A DNA stretch of 30,294 nt from Achromobacter sp. (GCA_003454835.1 DMTA01000353.1:1-30294), one strand, 5' to 3'; numbered from the stretch's first letter, positions 8,469 through 16,579 are shown. Notes: generated by a model not told the origin, from the sequence alone. Translations and numbers: made by a program.

Positions 8469-9485
8469 ATGAAAGCACTCAAACTGGCTGCGGCAGGAAC
8501 CGCCTTGTTCATCTCGTCCTGGACCGCCCATGCCGGCGCGACCTTCGACGCGGTCAAGAGCAAGGGCTTTGTCCATTGCGGCGTATCCACGGGCGTCGCG
8601 GGCTTTTCCGTGAACGACAGCAAGGGCGGCTGGATCGGCCTGGACGTGGACCTGTGCCGCGCGCTGGCCATCGCCCTGTTCGGCGACGCGTCCAAGGCCA
8701 AGATCCAGGCGATCAGCGCCGTGCAGCGCTTCACCGCCCTGCAATCCGGCGAAGTCGACGTGCTGACCCGCAACACCACCCTGACGCTGACGCGCGACAC
8801 GACGCTGGGCCTGATCGGCGTGGGCGTCAACTACTACGACAGCCAGGGCATCATGGTGAACAAGTCCCTGGGCGTGAAGAGCGCCAAGGAACTGGAAGGC
8901 GCCACCGTCTGCGTGCAGCCGGGCACCACCACCGAACTGAACCTGGCCGACTGGTTCCGCTCGCAGAACGTCAACTTCAAGCCGGTCGTCGTCGAGCGCC
9001 TGGACGAGATCATCCGCGCCTTCGCCGTCGGCCGTTGCGATGCGTTCACCGGCGACAAGTCGCAGCTCGCCGCGGCGCGCAGCAACCTGGAAAACCCGGA
9101 AAAGTACGACATCCTGCCGGAGAACTTTTCGAAGGAACCGCTCGGCCCCATGGTCCGCCAGGGCGACGAGCAGTGGTTCAACCTGGTCCGCTGGACCATG
9201 AACGCCATGCTGGAAGCCGAGGAATACGGCGTCACGTCCAAGAACGTGGACGAGATGCTGAAAAGCACCAACCCGAACATCCAGCGCCTGCTGGGCGTGA
9301 CGCCGGGCATGGGCAAGAACCTGGGCGTGGACGACAAGTGGGCCTACAACATCATCAAGAACGTCGGCAATTACGGCGAGAGCTTCGAGAAGAACCTGGG
9401 CCCCAACAGCCCGCTGAAACTGGAACGCGGGCTTAACGCCTCGTACCGCAACGGCGGCCTGATGTACGGCTGGCCGGTGCGCTAA
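8469..9485 (+). CDS. General L-amino acid ABC transporter substrate-binding protein (AapJ-like)
   Basis: A 338-residue periplasmic solute-binding protein of the polar/general amino acid ABC family. A signal peptide with probable cleavage after AHA (residue 22) is followed by the family 3 binding fold: FDAVKSKGFVHCGVS (26-40), GLDVDLCRALA (57-67), then LTRNTTLTLTRD and GDKSQL. Length and motif order match AapJ/YhdW proteins, which run about 340 residues and are longer than single-amino-acid binding proteins. GGAGA precedes the ATG. AapQ, AapM and AapP (permeases and ATPase) are absent from the window, so this receptor is an orphan or works with components encoded elsewhere. Confidence 0.88.
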   Translation: MKALKLAAAGTALFISSWTAHAGATFDAVKSKGFVHCGVSTGVAGFSVNDSKGGWIGLDVDLCRALAIALFGDASKAKIQAISAVQRFTALQSGEVDVLTRNTTLTLTRDTTLGLIGVGVNYYDSQGIMVNKSLGVKSAKELEGATVCVQPGTTTELNLADWFRSQNVNFKPVVVERLDEIIRAFAVGRCDAFTGDKSQLAAARSNLENPEKYDILPENFSKEPLGPMVRQGDEQWFNLVRWTMNAMLEAEEYGVTSKNVDEMLKSTNPNIQRLLGVTPGMGKNLGVDDKWAYNIIKNVGNYGESFEKNLGPNSPLKLERGLNASYRNGGLMYGWPVR

Positions 9486-9559
9486 AAACCGGGCCGCAAG
9501 GCCCGCAACGACTCCCCTAGGGTTAGCCGCAATTTGCGTGCGCTTGTGTGCCCCGTACC

Positions 9560-9583
9560 GTACGAGAAATATGTTTATCGTAC
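9560..9583. promoter_or_regulatory. Inverted repeat GTACGA-N12-TCGTAC upstream of Bug gene
   Basis: A perfect 6+6 inverted repeat overlaps an 11-base palindrome CGTAC-C-GTACG (9554-9564). It lies 67-90 bases before the Bug start codon at 9651. The right half-site reads ATCGTAC AA, close to the ATCGTAT AA half of the GntR operator at 17430-17444. This is the basis for suspecting a shared regulator; the half-site spacing differs. Confidence 0.4.
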
Positions 9584-9650
9584 AAAGTCCGGATCACATT
9601 TTTGGAGCAGCACGTGAAGCAGTAGGTCTATAACCCAAGGGGAAGTCGTC

Positions 9651-10643
9651 ATGAAACGTCGCAGTGCGTTGAAGCTGATGGGGGCCGCCGCCGGCCTGCA
9701 CCTGACCGGCGCAAGCTGGGCACAGAACGGGGCGTATCCGTCCCGCGTCATCAAGATCATCGTCTCATCCACCCCAGGCAGCGCCACCGATCTTGCGGGA
9801 CGGCTGGTCGGCGACCTGCTCTATGCCAAGTACGGCCAGAGCGTGGTCATCGAAAACCGCGCCGGCGCCGGTGGCGTCATCGGCATGCAAGCCGCCGCCG
9901 CCTCCAAGCCCGACGGCTACACCCTCACCACCGGGGGTCTTGGCCACAACGTGCTGCCCCCCGCCACCCTGCGCGGGCTGCCCATCGACATCCCCACCGC
10001 ACTGCTTCCCATCGCCCAGGTGGCCGAGTTCGTCAACGCGCTCGTCGTGCGCGTGGACCATCCGGCCAATACGGTGCCTGAGCTGATCGAATATCTGCGC
10101 GCCACGAAGCGCAAGCCCCTTTACGGCAGCAACGGCGTCGGCAGTTCGTCACAGATGACGGCCGAACTCTTTGCCATGCGCACGGGCCTGAAGTTCGATC
10201 ATGTGCCGTACAAGGGCGCCAGCGAGGCGCTGGTGGGTACGGCCAACGGCGATCTGGACCTCTGTTTCATGAATCTGCCGCCCACGCTGCCGATGGTGGA
10301 CGGCAAGCGTCTGAAGGCGCTGGCGGTGACCAGCGCCTACCGCGCGCGGCAGTTGCCCAACGTGCCGACGATGCAGGAACAGGGCATGAAGGATTTCGAC
10401 GTGACGAGCTGGTTGGGCATGTATGCGCCCGCACAGGTCGACCCGGCGATCATCGCGCAGTTGTCGAACACCATCGTCACCGGGCTGGCCGCGCCGGAAT
10501 ACCAGAACCGCATCATCAACGCCGGTTTTGAACCCAAGTTGCGCGACGCCGCGCAGTTCCAGGCGTTCTCCAAGGCGGAGTTCAAGCGCTGGAGCGAGGT
10601 CGCGCAGCAGGCGGGAATCGTGGTGGATTACGGCGGGAAATAG
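9651..10643 (+). CDS. Bug-family periplasmic receptor with twin-arginine-like signal
   Basis: A 330-residue Bug/TctC-type receptor. The N-terminus KRRSALKLMGAAAG resembles a twin-arginine (Tat) signal, with probable cleavage near SWA-QN (24). The Bug landmarks follow: PGSATDLAGR (42-51), IENRAGAGGVIGMQA, KPDGYTL and HVPYKG. AAGGGGA precedes the ATG. It has the same length as the Bug gene inside the oxygenase operon (13521-14513) and shares long collinear segments with it, including PIAQ-AEF, YGSNG-GSS, HVPYKG and DVTSWLG. The two are therefore close paralogues. This copy converges with the tail of that operon, and its upstream palindrome resembles the operon's GntR operator, hinting at co-regulation. 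The ligand is unknown. Confidence 0.9.
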   Translation: MKRRSALKLMGAAAGLHLTGASWAQNGAYPSRVIKIIVSSTPGSATDLAGRLVGDLLYAKYGQSVVIENRAGAGGVIGMQAAAASKPDGYTLTTGGLGHNVLPPATLRGLPIDIPTALLPIAQVAEFVNALVVRVDHPANTVPELIEYLRATKRKPLYGSNGVGSSSQMTAELFAMRTGLKFDHVPYKGASEALVGTANGDLDLCFMNLPPTLPMVDGKRLKALAVTSAYRARQLPNVPTMQEQGMKDFDVTSWLGMYAPAQVDPAIIAQLSNTIVTGLAAPEYQNRIINAGFEPKLRDAAQFQAFSKAEFKRWSEVAQQAGIVVDYGGK

Positions 10644-10647
10644 GAAA

Positions 10648-10680
10648 AGGCGGGACCGGCCGCATGCGCGGGTCCCGCCT
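10648..10680 (-). terminator. Hairpin terminator of the oxygenase operon
   Basis: AGGCGGGACC (10648-10657) and GGTCCCGCCT (10671-10680) form a perfect 10-bp stem with a 13-base loop. On the minus strand the stem is followed by TTTTCC. This suits a terminator 45 bases after the stop of the last operon gene (10726-11703). On the plus strand no T-tract follows, but the hairpin is only 4 bases past the Bug stop codon and could also slow transcription in that direction. Confidence 0.6.
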
Positions 10681-10725
10681 CGTCAGCCCCATCCTGGCGG
10701 GGCCGCGTCTATCGGCGCAGTGCCG

Positions 10726-11703
10726 TCAGGCGCGCGCCTGCCAGACCTCGGCGTTGACCATGGCCTGCGGCTTCTGGCCGCCCAGCGCATCCATCAGATT
10801 GGCCACCGCCAGATGGATCATCGCGCGACGCGTTTCGTGCGTGGCGCTGCCCACGTGGGCCTGCAGCACCACGTTCGGCAAGGCGCACAACGGGCTGTCT
10901 GCCGGCAGCGGTTCCTGCTCCATCACGTCCAGCCCCGCGCCCGCAATGGTGCCGGCGCGCAGCGCTTCGACCAGTGCGGCTTCGTCGATAACGGGTCCGC
11001 GCGCGGTGTTGATGAGGTACGCCGTGGGCTTCATCAGTTCGAGCTCCCGCTTGCCGATGGAATGGCGCGTCTCGGCGGACAGCGGAATGTGTACGCTCAA
11101 CACGTCAGACGTCTTGAAAAGTTCATCGCGATCCACATAGGTGGCCAGGCCTTCGGCCTGCGGATCCTCGCGGCGGTTGTGATAGATCACCTTCATGTCG
11201 AAGGCCTGCGCCGCGCGCGCCACGACACGGCCGATGCGGCCCATGCCCAAGAGGCCCAGCGTCTTGCCGCGGATGTCGCGCGTCAGCGGAAAGGCGCCCT
11301 TGGTCCACGCGCCGCTGCGCACGAAGGCATCGCCCGCCACCAGGTTGCGCGACAGGCACAGCATCAGGCCGATGGTCACATCAGCCACCGCGCCATCCAG
11401 CACACCCGGCGTATTGCAGATCAGCACCTTGCGCCGCGTCGCTGCCGCCAGGTCGACGTTATCGAACCCCACGGCGAAGTTCGAGCTGACCTTCAGCGCG
11501 GGCAACGCATCCAGCAACGCCTGATCGACCTTGGTGCGCACGGTGCACACCATGCCTTCGATCTGCGCGCGCTCGTCTGCACCCAGCACCTCGGCCGGAT
11601 TCTGTCCGGTGGGCACTTCAACGATTTCGCATTGCTCGGCGAGGCGTTCGCGCAGGTCCGGCGGCACGGGCGCGGAGACGATGACTTTGGGCTTTTGATT
11701 CAT
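10726..11703 (-). CDS. D-2-hydroxyacid dehydrogenase (glyoxylate/hydroxypyruvate reductase-like), last gene of oxygenase operon
   Basis: A 325-residue NAD(P)-dependent D-isomer-specific 2-hydroxyacid dehydrogenase. The nucleotide-binding loop GMGRIG lies at 153-158. The catalytic set is visible: Arg235 in NTARGPVID, Glu264 in EQEPL and His283 in AHVGSAT. The basic NRRE after the second strand (176-179) is compatible with NADP preference. GGAG precedes the ATG. It is the last gene of the minus-strand oxygenase operon, 17 bases after the 69-residue unknown gene, and is followed by a hairpin terminator. In this setting it may act on a hydroxy or keto acid product of the oxygenase pathway, which is an inference; homologues are glyoxylate/hydroxypyruvate reductases. 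It is a different protein from the partial dehydrogenase at 1-584. Confidence 0.88.
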   Translation of the reverse strand: MNQKPKVIVSAPVPPDLRERLAEQCEIVEVPTGQNPAEVLGADERAQIEGMVCTVRTKVDQALLDALPALKVSSNFAVGFDNVDLAAATRRKVLICNTPGVLDGAVADVTIGLMLCLSRNLVAGDAFVRSGAWTKGAFPLTRDIRGKTLGLLGMGRIGRVVARAAQAFDMKVIYHNRREDPQAEGLATYVDRDELFKTSDVLSVHIPLSAETRHSIGKRELELMKPTAYLINTARGPVIDEAALVEALRAGTIAGAGLDVMEQEPLPADSPLCALPNVVLQAHVGSATHETRRAMIHLAVANLMDALGGQKPQAMVNAEVWQARA

Positions 11704-11720
11704 GGGGGGCTCCAGTGGGG

Positions 11721-11930
11721 TCAGGGTTCGATTGCTTCGACGTCGGTGGCAAACACCTGTTGCTCTCCGGCGTCGACCAGCGCGGGCTCGGCGGGATGGT
11801 CCAGGTAACGGACGATCAGCCAGAAGCCGTCTTGCGGGTTCTCGACGATCTCGGCCAACGCGCCGCCCGCCATGCGCACGCGCACGCCGGGTTGCAGATC
11901 GACGAGGTTGATGGATTTGTTGTCGGCCAT
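11721..11930 (-). CDS. Small unknown protein in oxygenase operon (69 aa)
   Basis: A 69-residue acidic protein that I do not recognise. It lies between the ferredoxin gene (45-base gap) and the hydroxyacid dehydrogenase gene (17-base gap), on the same strand, with AAGGAG ahead of its ATG. The sequence pattern of alternating hydrophobic residues with glycines (LQPGVRVRMAGGALAEIVE, then FWLIVRYL) suggests a small beta-barrel. It has no cysteines, signal peptide or membrane segment. The operon position suggests an accessory role with the oxygenase system, perhaps as a chaperone or small subunit, but nothing in the sequence shows this directly. Confidence 0.75.
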   Translation of the reverse strand: MADNKSINLVDLQPGVRVRMAGGALAEIVENPQDGFWLIVRYLDHPAEPALVDAGEQQVFATDVEAIEP

Positions 11931-11975
11931 GCCGTGGCTCCTTGAAGGTCGCTCCTTGGGGTTCCGCCGCCGCGG

Positions 11976-12302
11976 CTACAGTTCAAGCTGCGATGACGGC
12001 ACGCGCACGCGGATGCCGTCCAGCTCGGGCGTCATGATGACCTGACAGGACAGTCGGCTGGTCGGGCAGCGCTCGGGCACGACTTCCAGCAGCGCTTCCT
12101 CGGCCATGCCGGGCGGCTCCAGCCGCGCGTGCCAATCCGCGTCCACCTGCACGTGGCAGGTGCCGCAGATGGCGCCGCCACCGCATTCGGCGACGATGCC
12201 TTCCAGGCCATCGCGCCGCGCGGCTTCCATCAGCGACCAGTCATCGGGCACGTCCAGCACCTGTTCGGCGCCATCGGGCAATTCAAATATCGCAACGGGC
12301 AT
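11976..12302 (-). CDS. 2Fe-2S ferredoxin (adrenodoxin/putidaredoxin type)
   Basis: A 108-residue soluble ferredoxin that should carry electrons from the FAD reductase to the Rieske oxygenase. The four cluster ligands have the C-x5-C-x2-C ... C pattern: Cys40, Cys46, Cys49 and Cys86 in AECGGGAICGTC and RLSCQ. I chose the ATG at 12302, preceded by GGAGA; the frame stays open further upstream, but that part overlaps the reductase gene and does not resemble a ferredoxin. Its start is 19 bases after the reductase stop and in the same orientation, as expected for paired partners. Confidence 0.93.
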   Translation of the reverse strand: MPVAIFELPDGAEQVLDVPDDWSLMEAARRDGLEGIVAECGGGAICGTCHVQVDADWHARLEPPGMAEEALLEVVPERCPTSRLSCQVIMTPELDGIRVRVPSSQLEL

Positions 12303-12321
12303 GTTGTCTCCAGGGGTTCGT

Positions 12322-13515
12322 TTACACAGCGGCCGCAACCGCTTCGGGCGCGCCGATGCGCGGCACGCCCTTGATGAATTCCACGGGGCTGTCGACCGCT
12401 TCGATCGCGGCCAGTCGGCCATGCTGGTATCGCTCGACCAGCCAGCCTTTGGCGGTGGGCAGCAGGACGTCACGGCAAGGCGCGGCCGGATCAATCAGGC
12501 CGGCCATCTGCAGACGGCGGCCCTGCTGTTCGGACCAGAAGGTGGGCGGACGCGCCGCTGGCGGGGCCTTGCCGGCAATGGTTGCCGCCGCCGTGCGCGC
12601 CTGCGCCAGCGCGTTCTGCACGCTTTCGATGCGGGCATAACGCTGCAACTCTCCGCGAAAGGCGCTGGCGCAATCGCCAATGGCGTAGACGTCGGGCGCC
12701 GAGGTCCGGCAGCATTCATCCACGACCACGCCGTCCAGGCAGATCAGGCCCGCGGCTTCGGCAAGCGCCGTCTCGGCAACCGCGCCGATGGACACCAGCA
12801 CGAGTTCAGCGTCGATGGACTCTCCGCTGGCCAGATGGGCGCGCCAACCCGTCGCCGTGCGTTCCCAGCGCCGCACCGCCGCGCCGTGGCGGATTTCGAT
12901 GCCGGCCTCGCGGTGCAGGTCGCCGATGCGCGTGGCAGTGGATTCGGACACCTTGCCCGCCATCACGTTGCCGCCCTGTTCCAGCACCAATACCTCGGCG
13001 CCCAGCTTGCGCGCTGAACACGCAGCCTCCAGTCCCAGATAGCCCGCGCCCACGACGAGCAGGCGGACGCCAGGCCGCAGCGCCTCGCGCAGCCGATGCG
13101 CGTCGTCCAGGCCGCGCACCGCAAACACCTGCTCGCCTGCCACCTCGGCAATGCCACGCGCGCTGGCGCCGGTGGCAAGCACGCAGTGTTCATAGGCCAC
13201 TACGCGGCCCGACGCCGTGCGCAACATCTGCGCCGCCGTGTCGATGGCGGCCACCGGATCGCCTGCCACCACGATCACTCGCGACTTCTCGTACGCACTG
13301 CCCGCGCGCAACGCGATGCGGTCGGCGCTGGTCGAGCCGGTCAGCAGGGCTTTGGAAAGCGGCGGCCGTTCGTAAGGGGCATGCGTTTCCGCGCCGAAGA
13401 GCGCGATATCGCCTTCAACACCCGCGGCGCGCAACGCCCACGCGCATTCGACGCCCGCATGCCCCGCGCCGATGATCGCCGTGTGGACACGCTGCGGGGC
13501 AGATGAGGTTTCCAT
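12322..13515 (-). CDS. FAD-dependent ferredoxin reductase of the oxygenase system
   Basis: A 397-residue flavoprotein of the putidaredoxin reductase / BphA4 type, passing electrons from NAD(P)H to the 2Fe-2S ferredoxin encoded next. The FAD loop GAGHAG (16-21), PPLSK (51-55), LATGAS (113-118), the NAD(P) loop GAGYLGLE (156-163) and the second FAD motif DVYAIGDCA (275-283) are all present. FWSEQ (326-330) marks the C-terminal domain typical of these reductases. A GTG at 13524 would overlap the Bug stop codon (GTGA) but lies only one base from the GGAG sequence. The ATG at 13515 has a 10-base spacing and is preferred. Either way it is translationally close to the Bug gene, showing that Bug and reductase share one transcript. 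Confidence 0.92.
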   Translation of the reverse strand: METSSAPQRVHTAIIGAGHAGVECAWALRAAGVEGDIALFGAETHAPYERPPLSKALLTGSTSADRIALRAGSAYEKSRVIVVAGDPVAAIDTAAQMLRTASGRVVAYEHCVLATGASARGIAEVAGEQVFAVRGLDDAHRLREALRPGVRLLVVGAGYLGLEAACSARKLGAEVLVLEQGGNVMAGKVSESTATRIGDLHREAGIEIRHGAAVRRWERTATGWRAHLASGESIDAELVLVSIGAVAETALAEAAGLICLDGVVVDECCRTSAPDVYAIGDCASAFRGELQRYARIESVQNALAQARTAAATIAGKAPPAARPPTFWSEQQGRRLQMAGLIDPAAPCRDVLLPTAKGWLVERYQHGRLAAIEAVDSPVEFIKGVPRIGAPEAVAAAV

Positions 13516-13520
13516 GATGA

Positions 13521-14513
13521 TCACGCTCCGAATTTCAGGGAAATGCTGGCTTTTGTCGCCACCTGCTTCCAGCGCGTCAGCTCGGCCCGGTTCAGCTCAG
13601 CAAAAGCATCCGCCCCTCTCGGCTTGGGCTCAAAGCCGGCGGCGGTCAAGGTTTCCACCGACTGGGGTTGCGCCATACCTTCCTGCAAGGCGGCGCTGAT
13701 CTTCTGCACGATATCGGGCGGCATGCCGGCGGGGCCGTACACGCCCAGCCAGCTCGTCACGTCGAAGTCCGCCACGCCCTGCTCGGCCATCGTCGGCACG
13801 TCCGGCAACTGCTTGCTGCGATAGCTGCTGGTCACCGCTATCGGGCGAATCGAGCCCTTGCGGATCAAGCCGATCACCGGCGGCAGGTTGCTGAAGCTGA
13901 AGTCCAGGTTGCCGTTCACCACGTCCACCAGCATCTCGCCGCTGCCCTTGTACGGCACGTGCAGCAGGTTGGTGCCGGTGTGCTGCGCGAAGAACGCCGT
14001 GGTCAGATGCACCGACGAGCCGATGCCGTTCGATCCGTAGTTCAGGCCGTCCTTGCTGCGCTTGCGCGCCGTGGCGATCAGGTCGTCGACGCTGCGGATC
14101 GGCGAATCCGCCCGCACGATCAGCACGTTGATGAATTCGGCCATCTGCGCAATCGGCGTGAAGGCGCGCGCCGTGTCCAGCGGCAGGCCGGTCACCGTGG
14201 CCATCGGCAACACCATGCCGCCCAGGCCGTTGAGCAGCAGCGTGTAGCCGTCCGCCGGTGCGGACGCCACCTGCTGGCTGCCGATCATGCCGTTCGCGCC
14301 CGGCCGGTTTTCCACCACCACCGGTTGGCCGAACTTGCGGGTGAGGATCTCGCCGGCCAGGCGACCCGCCACGTCCGTGACGCCGCCCGGCGGATACGGC
14401 ACGATCAGGCGGATCGGCTTGCTGGGATACGCCGCGTCGGCGCCCCATGAAATTCCCGTCGCCGTCATCGCGGCCGCGCCGGCAATGGCCTTCAGTACAG
14501 TACGTCTTTGCAT
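13521..14513 (-). CDS. Bug-family periplasmic receptor embedded in the oxygenase operon
   Basis: A 330-residue Bug/TctC-type receptor. Its N-terminus QRRTVLKAIAGAAA resembles a twin-arginine signal. PYPPGGVTDVAGR (39-51), VENRPGANGMIGSQ and HVPYKG identify the family. GGAG precedes the ATG. It sits between the oxygenase beta subunit (105-base gap) and the ferredoxin reductase, whose start follows within a few bases. The operon therefore appears to encode both capture of a compound in the periplasm and its oxidation. It is a close paralogue of the Bug gene at 9651-10643 beyond the operon's end. The membrane partners TctA/TctB are not present here. A ligand that is an aromatic or cyclic carboxylate is a reasonable inference only. 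Confidence 0.92.
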   Translation of the reverse strand: MQRRTVLKAIAGAAAMTATGISWGADAAYPSKPIRLIVPYPPGGVTDVAGRLAGEILTRKFGQPVVVENRPGANGMIGSQQVASAPADGYTLLLNGLGGMVLPMATVTGLPLDTARAFTPIAQMAEFINVLIVRADSPIRSVDDLIATARKRSKDGLNYGSNGIGSSVHLTTAFFAQHTGTNLLHVPYKGSGEMLVDVVNGNLDFSFSNLPPVIGLIRKGSIRPIAVTSSYRSKQLPDVPTMAEQGVADFDVTSWLGVYGPAGMPPDIVQKISAALQEGMAQPQSVETLTAAGFEPKPRGADAFAELNRAELTRWKQVATKASISLKFGA

Positions 14514-14618
14514 GCTGCAACTCCAGGTATGGGCGAGCGCGTCCTGTCGGCGGTCAGGCCCCGAGTGGAAGGAAAACCATCGAACGCCGGCAGACGGGCC
14601 GGCTCCGGCAATGGCGCG

Positions 14619-15188
14619 CTAGAAGAAGATCGTCAGCGCCTTCGATAAGAGAACGTTCTGGTCCAGGTGGATCTCACGCGACAGAATCGTGAAGCGCCCG
14701 TCGCGCCTGCGCAGCACGTCCTCGCGCTTGCCCACGAACAGATTCACTTCGGATTGCAGGCGGTTCTGATAGATCAAAAAGCGCGACCGCACGCGCACCA
14801 GGTCGCCACCGCTTTCGTCTGGCGTCACGTCCAGCACGCGGATGTTGGTCACCAGATGGGACACGCGTGAGGCCGGCTCTTCGGCCCAGTGAATTCCTGT
14901 CTTGATCTGCGCGACGCGCTGGCGCAGTGTGTCGATGCCTTCGTCGAACCACGCGGCATCCTGTTTACCGGAGTATTCCTGCGCCATCGCGTCGCGGCGA
15001 ACGTTGCGCGTGAGCGGCATGCGATAGGTGATGGCCTCGTCCAGGAGGGTGAGCCACTTGTCGAACTCACGGTGGTCCAACAGATCGGCCTCGTAGTGCA
15101 GGAAGCGGTGCGCTTCCCACCACAGCAGCATGTCGTCCACACTGTCGTCCTGCGCCACGGGCGGCGCGTTCTCGATGGGTGCGTTCAT
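14619..15188 (-). CDS. Aromatic-ring-hydroxylating dioxygenase, beta subunit
   Basis: A 189-residue small subunit of a Rieske non-haem iron oxygenase, with the NTF2-like cone fold. Recognisable family features are EAHRFLHYEADLLD (25-38), a W/Y-rich first sheet, and the closing pattern RFTILSREIHLDQN followed by LTIFF at the C-terminus. Beta subunits are mainly structural in alpha3beta3 hexamers. Its ATG overlaps the alpha-subunit TGA in an ATGA (15185-15188), so the pair is translationally coupled, as expected for stoichiometric subunits. Length is normal for the family (160-190 residues). Confidence 0.92.
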   Translation of the reverse strand: MNAPIENAPPVAQDDSVDDMLLWWEAHRFLHYEADLLDHREFDKWLTLLDEAITYRMPLTRNVRRDAMAQEYSGKQDAAWFDEGIDTLRQRVAQIKTGIHWAEEPASRVSHLVTNIRVLDVTPDESGGDLVRVRSRFLIYQNRLQSEVNLFVGKREDVLRRRDGRFTILSREIHLDQNVLLSKALTIFF

Positions 15189-16543
15189 GCCGCCTCCTCA
15201 AGGCGCACCGCGCCTGCCATGAGTTGATCCCAGGACAGGCCGTTCATGAACTGCGCCCAACGCCGGTAGTAGATTCGGGCGTTTTCCTCGGTGTATTCGC
15301 CGTTGACCGCACAGCCGGGAATCTCGGGCACGTCCTGCCGGTGGCCCACGCCCATCTGATAGTTGAAGAAGAGCTCGCGCGACATCGCGCCCATGCTGGC
15401 CTCGGTGGCGCCGGTCCAGTTCTCCATGTCGTCCGATTCCGTCATGCCGCCCGGTCCTGAATAGCGCAGGAAATAATGCCGCGCCGCTTCCTTGACTGCT
15501 TCCGGCGCGTCCTTGTCCACCAGATACATGCGCCACATCTCCATCTCGGTCGAGCTGATCGGATGAAACACCGCCAGCGTGCGCGGCTGGCGGCCGTGGA
15601 ACGACATGTTCGGGAAGATCGTGCCAACGCTGGTCTGCACCCGCATCGCCGAACCCAGCGTGCGTTCGCGCTGCTCGTGGATTTCGCGGTAGTAGGCCTC
15701 GACTTCCGGATAGCGGGCGTACTGCGGGGCGTAGGGGCCTTCTTCGTAGAACGGCAAGCGGCCCAGCAGGCCGTGGCCCAGTTCCGGAAAACAGATCGCC
15801 GACCGCGTGGCCGACGCATCGCGCCGTCCCTTGCCGCCGCCCGGGCCGATGCCCACGATGTCCACCGAACGGTGGCTGATGTCGTGGTACAGATCGCCAA
15901 TGAAGTTCTCGGGCGCGAACTTCCAGTTGCACTTCACGCGCCACTTCTGCACACCGCCGATCACTTCCGACCCGCCCGGGCTGCCGTTGCGATGGTCAAG
16001 CGCCGCATCCAGGTACAGGCGCATGTTGCCGATGTAATCCAAAAACGGCGGCGCGTTGGGATCCCACGTCGCCCAGATGGCGCCCTTGTAGTTCACCACC
16101 TGCGCCACCGTCTTCAGGCCCCACTGCCTTTTGTCGAGCTCGCCCTTGTAGTGCGTCGCGTGCCCCGGCACGCCAACCAGTTCGCCGGGCCGTTCCACCA
16201 GTTTGCCGTCGGTGGAAAAGCTCCAGCCATGGTACGGACAGGTGAAGGTGCGGTTGTTGCCGTGGTCGTAGCGGCACAGCTTCATGCCGCGATGCGCACA
16301 GCTGTTGAGCATGACCTGGATCTGCCCCTGCCGGTCGCGCGTCAGGATCACGGATTCCGTGCCCATGCGCGAAACAAAGTAGTCGTCCGGCTTGGGCACC
16401 AGGCTTTCGTGCCCCACAAACAGCCACGCCCGCGAGAAGATCTGCTTCAGCTCCCGCTGAAAGATCTCGTCGTCCACAAAGATGGACCGGCTGACCAGTC
16501 CCTCCTCGGCGCGCACCAACTCATCGATCGTCTTCTGACCCAT
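15185..16543 (-). CDS. Aromatic-ring-hydroxylating dioxygenase, alpha subunit (Rieske)
   Basis: The 452-residue catalytic subunit of a Rieske oxygenase. The Rieske 2Fe-2S cluster motif is C-x-H-x17-C-x2-H, with Cys82, His84, Cys102 and His105. The mononuclear iron site follows in NFIGDLYHDISHRS: bridging Asp217, then His220 and His224, with the acidic ligand probably Asp371 or Asp372 in DDMENW. The two histidines are spaced H-x3-H; naphthalene dioxygenase has H-x4-H, whereas carbazole dioxygenase, from memory, has H-x3-H. Upstream in-frame GTG codons (16549, 16546) exist, but the ATG at 16543 has AAGGGGA at a normal distance. The gene follows the GntR regulator after 36 bases and overlaps the beta subunit by 4. 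The reaction is probably dihydroxylation or monohydroxylation of an aromatic acid; the substrate cannot be read. Confidence 0.95.
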   Translation of the reverse strand: MGQKTIDELVRAEEGLVSRSIFVDDEIFQRELKQIFSRAWLFVGHESLVPKPDDYFVSRMGTESVILTRDRQGQIQVMLNSCAHRGMKLCRYDHGNNRTFTCPYHGWSFSTDGKLVERPGELVGVPGHATHYKGELDKRQWGLKTVAQVVNYKGAIWATWDPNAPPFLDYIGNMRLYLDAALDHRNGSPGGSEVIGGVQKWRVKCNWKFAPENFIGDLYHDISHRSVDIVGIGPGGGKGRRDASATRSAICFPELGHGLLGRLPFYEEGPYAPQYARYPEVEAYYREIHEQRERTLGSAMRVQTSVGTIFPNMSFHGRQPRTLAVFHPISSTEMEMWRMYLVDKDAPEAVKEAARHYFLRYSGPGGMTESDDMENWTGATEASMGAMSRELFFNYQMGVGHRQDVPEIPGCAVNGEYTEENARIYYRRWAQFMNGLSWDQLMAGAVRLEEAA

Positions 16544-16579
16544 CACCACTTCCCCTTGGAGGATGCCCTTATTGGGCGC

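Noticed and set aside
9491..9508. GGGCC-GCAA-GGCCC hairpin after the AapJ-like gene as a terminator
   Set aside because: The stem is only 5 bp and no T-tract follows, so it is not supported as an intrinsic terminator.
12303..12494. N-terminal extension of the ferredoxin up to 12494
   Set aside because: It overlaps the reductase gene in another frame and lacks ferredoxin similarity; the ATG at 12302 has a proper ribosome binding site.
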